A stretch of 64,000 nt of DNA from Sphingomonas sp. TDK1 (GTDB taxonomy: Bacteria; Pseudomonadota; Alphaproteobacteria; Sphingomonadales; Sphingomonadaceae): positions 62,001-126,000 of the forward strand of contig NZ_LXVY01000046.1 of the NCBI RefSeq assembly GCF_001650735.1. Direction: 5' to 3'. A program made the position numbers and the translations under genes. This document shows, one piece after another, positions 63,061 to 64,000 of this stretch (position 1 is the stretch's first letter; each line of letters opens with the position of its first letter). The notes under the pieces are model-generated. The model was not told the origin of the DNA. It saw nothing but the letters and a program-made list of their open reading frames with translations, and ran no database searches.

Positions 63061-64000
63061 ATGACCGTCCTCATCAAGGAAACCGATCTGATCGAGAGCG
63101 TCGCCGACGCGCTCCAGTACATCTCCTATTACCACCCGATGGATTATATCCGCGCGCTGGGCGACGCCTATGCAGCAGAGCAGTCCCCCGCCGCCAAGGA
63201 CGCCATCGCGCAGATCCTGACCAACAGCCGCATGTGCGCGGAAGGGCACCGCCCGATCTGCCAGGACACCGGCATCGTCACCGTCTTCATCAAATGGGGC
63301 CAGAAGTGCGTGCTGGACAGCGAACGCTCGCTGCAGGACGTGGTCGATGAAGGTGTGCGCCGTGCCTATCTGCACCCGGAAAATCGCCTGCGCGCCTCGA
63401 TCCTGCGCGATCCCGCCTTCTCCCGCGTCAACACCAAGGACAACACGCCCTGCGTGCTCAACGTCGAGATGGTCCCCGGCGACCATGTCCATGTCGAGCT
63501 GGCGGCCAAGGGCGGCGGATCGGAGAACAAGTCCAAGTTCGCGATGCTCAACCCGAGCGACTCGATCGTCGACTGGGTGCTCGAGATGGTCCCGAAAATG
63601 GGCGCCGGCTGGTGCCCGCCGGGCATGCTCGGCATCGGCATCGGCGGCACCGCGGAGAAGGCGGTGACGCTCGCCAAGCAGTCGCTGATGGGTGACATCG
63701 ATATGGCGCAGCTGAAACTGCGCGGGCCGCAGAACGACATCGAGAAGCTCCGCATCGAGATCTTCGACAAGGTCAACGCGCTCGGCATCGGCGCGCAGGG
63801 CCTGGGTGGGCTCGCGACGATCCTCGACGTGAAGATCCTCGACTATCCGACCCACGCCGCGTCCAAGCCGATCGCCATGATCCCGAATTGCGCGGCGACC
63901 CGCCACGCACATTTCAGCCTCGACGGCAGCGGCCCGGTCTATCTCGACCCGCCGAGCCTCGACGAATGGCCGAAGGTGGAATGGGCGCCTTCGAAGGAAT
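63061..64000 (+). CDS. fumA: class I fumarate hydratase (3' end outside window)
   Basis: The first 313 codons of a class I iron-sulfur fumarase, which interconverts fumarate and malate in the TCA cycle. It starts MTVLIKETDLIESVADALQ at ATG 63061. The alpha-type domain has cluster-ligand candidates in RPICQDTGI, GAGWCPPGM and IPNCAATRHAH, and the substrate-region stretch GGGSENKSKF. The gene runs off the right end at EWAPSKE. It is read as a single-chain class I enzyme, although the C-terminal beta-type domain is not in view. Confidence 0.92.
   Translation, partial: MTVLIKETDLIESVADALQYISYYHPMDYIRALGDAYAAEQSPAAKDAIAQILTNSRMCAEGHRPICQDTGIVTVFIKWGQKCVLDSERSLQDVVDEGVRRAYLHPENRLRASILRDPAFSRVNTKDNTPCVLNVEMVPGDHVHVELAAKGGGSENKSKFAMLNPSDSIVDWVLEMVPKMGAGWCPPGMLGIGIGGTAEKAVTLAKQSLMGDIDMAQLKLRGPQNDIEKLRIEIFDKVNALGIGAQGLGGLATILDVKILDYPTHAASKPIAMIPNCAATRHAHFSLDGSGPVYLDPPSLDEWPKVEWAPSKE

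Overview
The window looks like chromosome of an alphaproteobacterium of the Sphingomonadales (Sphingomonas-like). This rests on high GC by eye, three large Caulobacter/Xanthomonas-type TonB-dependent receptors, a SapC/cupin_8 pair, a tryptophan-halogenase-like gene inside a maltodextrin locus, HWE-type histidine kinases and a PEP-CTERM protein. No rRNA, tRNA, CRISPR array, insertion sequence or prophage was recognised.

Layout. 1-1.3 kb: 3' end of an FAD monooxygenase and a small soluble histidine kinase. 1.56-7.28 kb (minus): a tripartite RND efflux operon (adaptor, pump, outer-membrane factor), each junction overlapping by 4 nt. 7.6-18.2 kb: a maltose/maltodextrin locus with the arrangement of the Caulobacter mal region; transporter and LacI regulator run left, and receptor, halogenase-like flavoprotein, secreted GH13 amylase and GH13 glucosidase run right. 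18.2-20.5 kb (minus): a KefB-type antiporter, a 37-residue membrane peptide with its own terminator, and a small membrane protein. 20.5-26.2 kb: an exported amidohydrolase divergent from a second receptor, which ends at a very strong terminator. 26.2-31.0 kb (minus): a uronate catabolic cluster (kdgK, broken kduD, uxaC, exuT-like transporter, remnant of a fumarylacetoacetate-hydrolase-family gene). 31.4-34.0 kb: a chemoreceptor and a PEP-CTERM protein facing each other across a terminator. 34.2-39.3 kb (minus): third receptor, SapC, cupin_8. 39.6-43.1 kb (minus): CitE-like lyase followed upstream by a decaying SDR / zinc alcohol dehydrogenase / SRPBCC operon. 43.1-44.57 kb: a long, comparatively AT-rich stretch without intact genes. 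44.57-49.9 kb: Crp/Fnr regulator, cysteine-synthase-like enzyme, Tat-exported phospholipase C and a LacI regulator with a perfect palindromic operator. 49.9-55.7 kb (minus): three overlapping signalling genes (triple-receiver hybrid kinase, CheR methyltransferase, REC-PAS-HWE-REC kinase). 55.98-61.05 kb (minus): ABC-exporter-like protein, HlyD, TolC and an MlaA-like protein. 61.1-64 kb: OxyR-like LysR regulator, EAL protein and class I fumarase (cut by the window end).

The most unusual object is the 55.98-61.05 kb operon. It has the parts of a type I export machine, but the ABC protein has lost Walker A, the Q-loop glutamine, the signature motif, Walker B and the H-loop histidine while staying open and co-oriented, and it is joined to an MlaA-like protein that has no lipobox. 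A second theme is local gene decay: kduD and three neighbouring genes around 40.3-43.1 kb carry small indels and a nonsense codon while flanking genes are intact.
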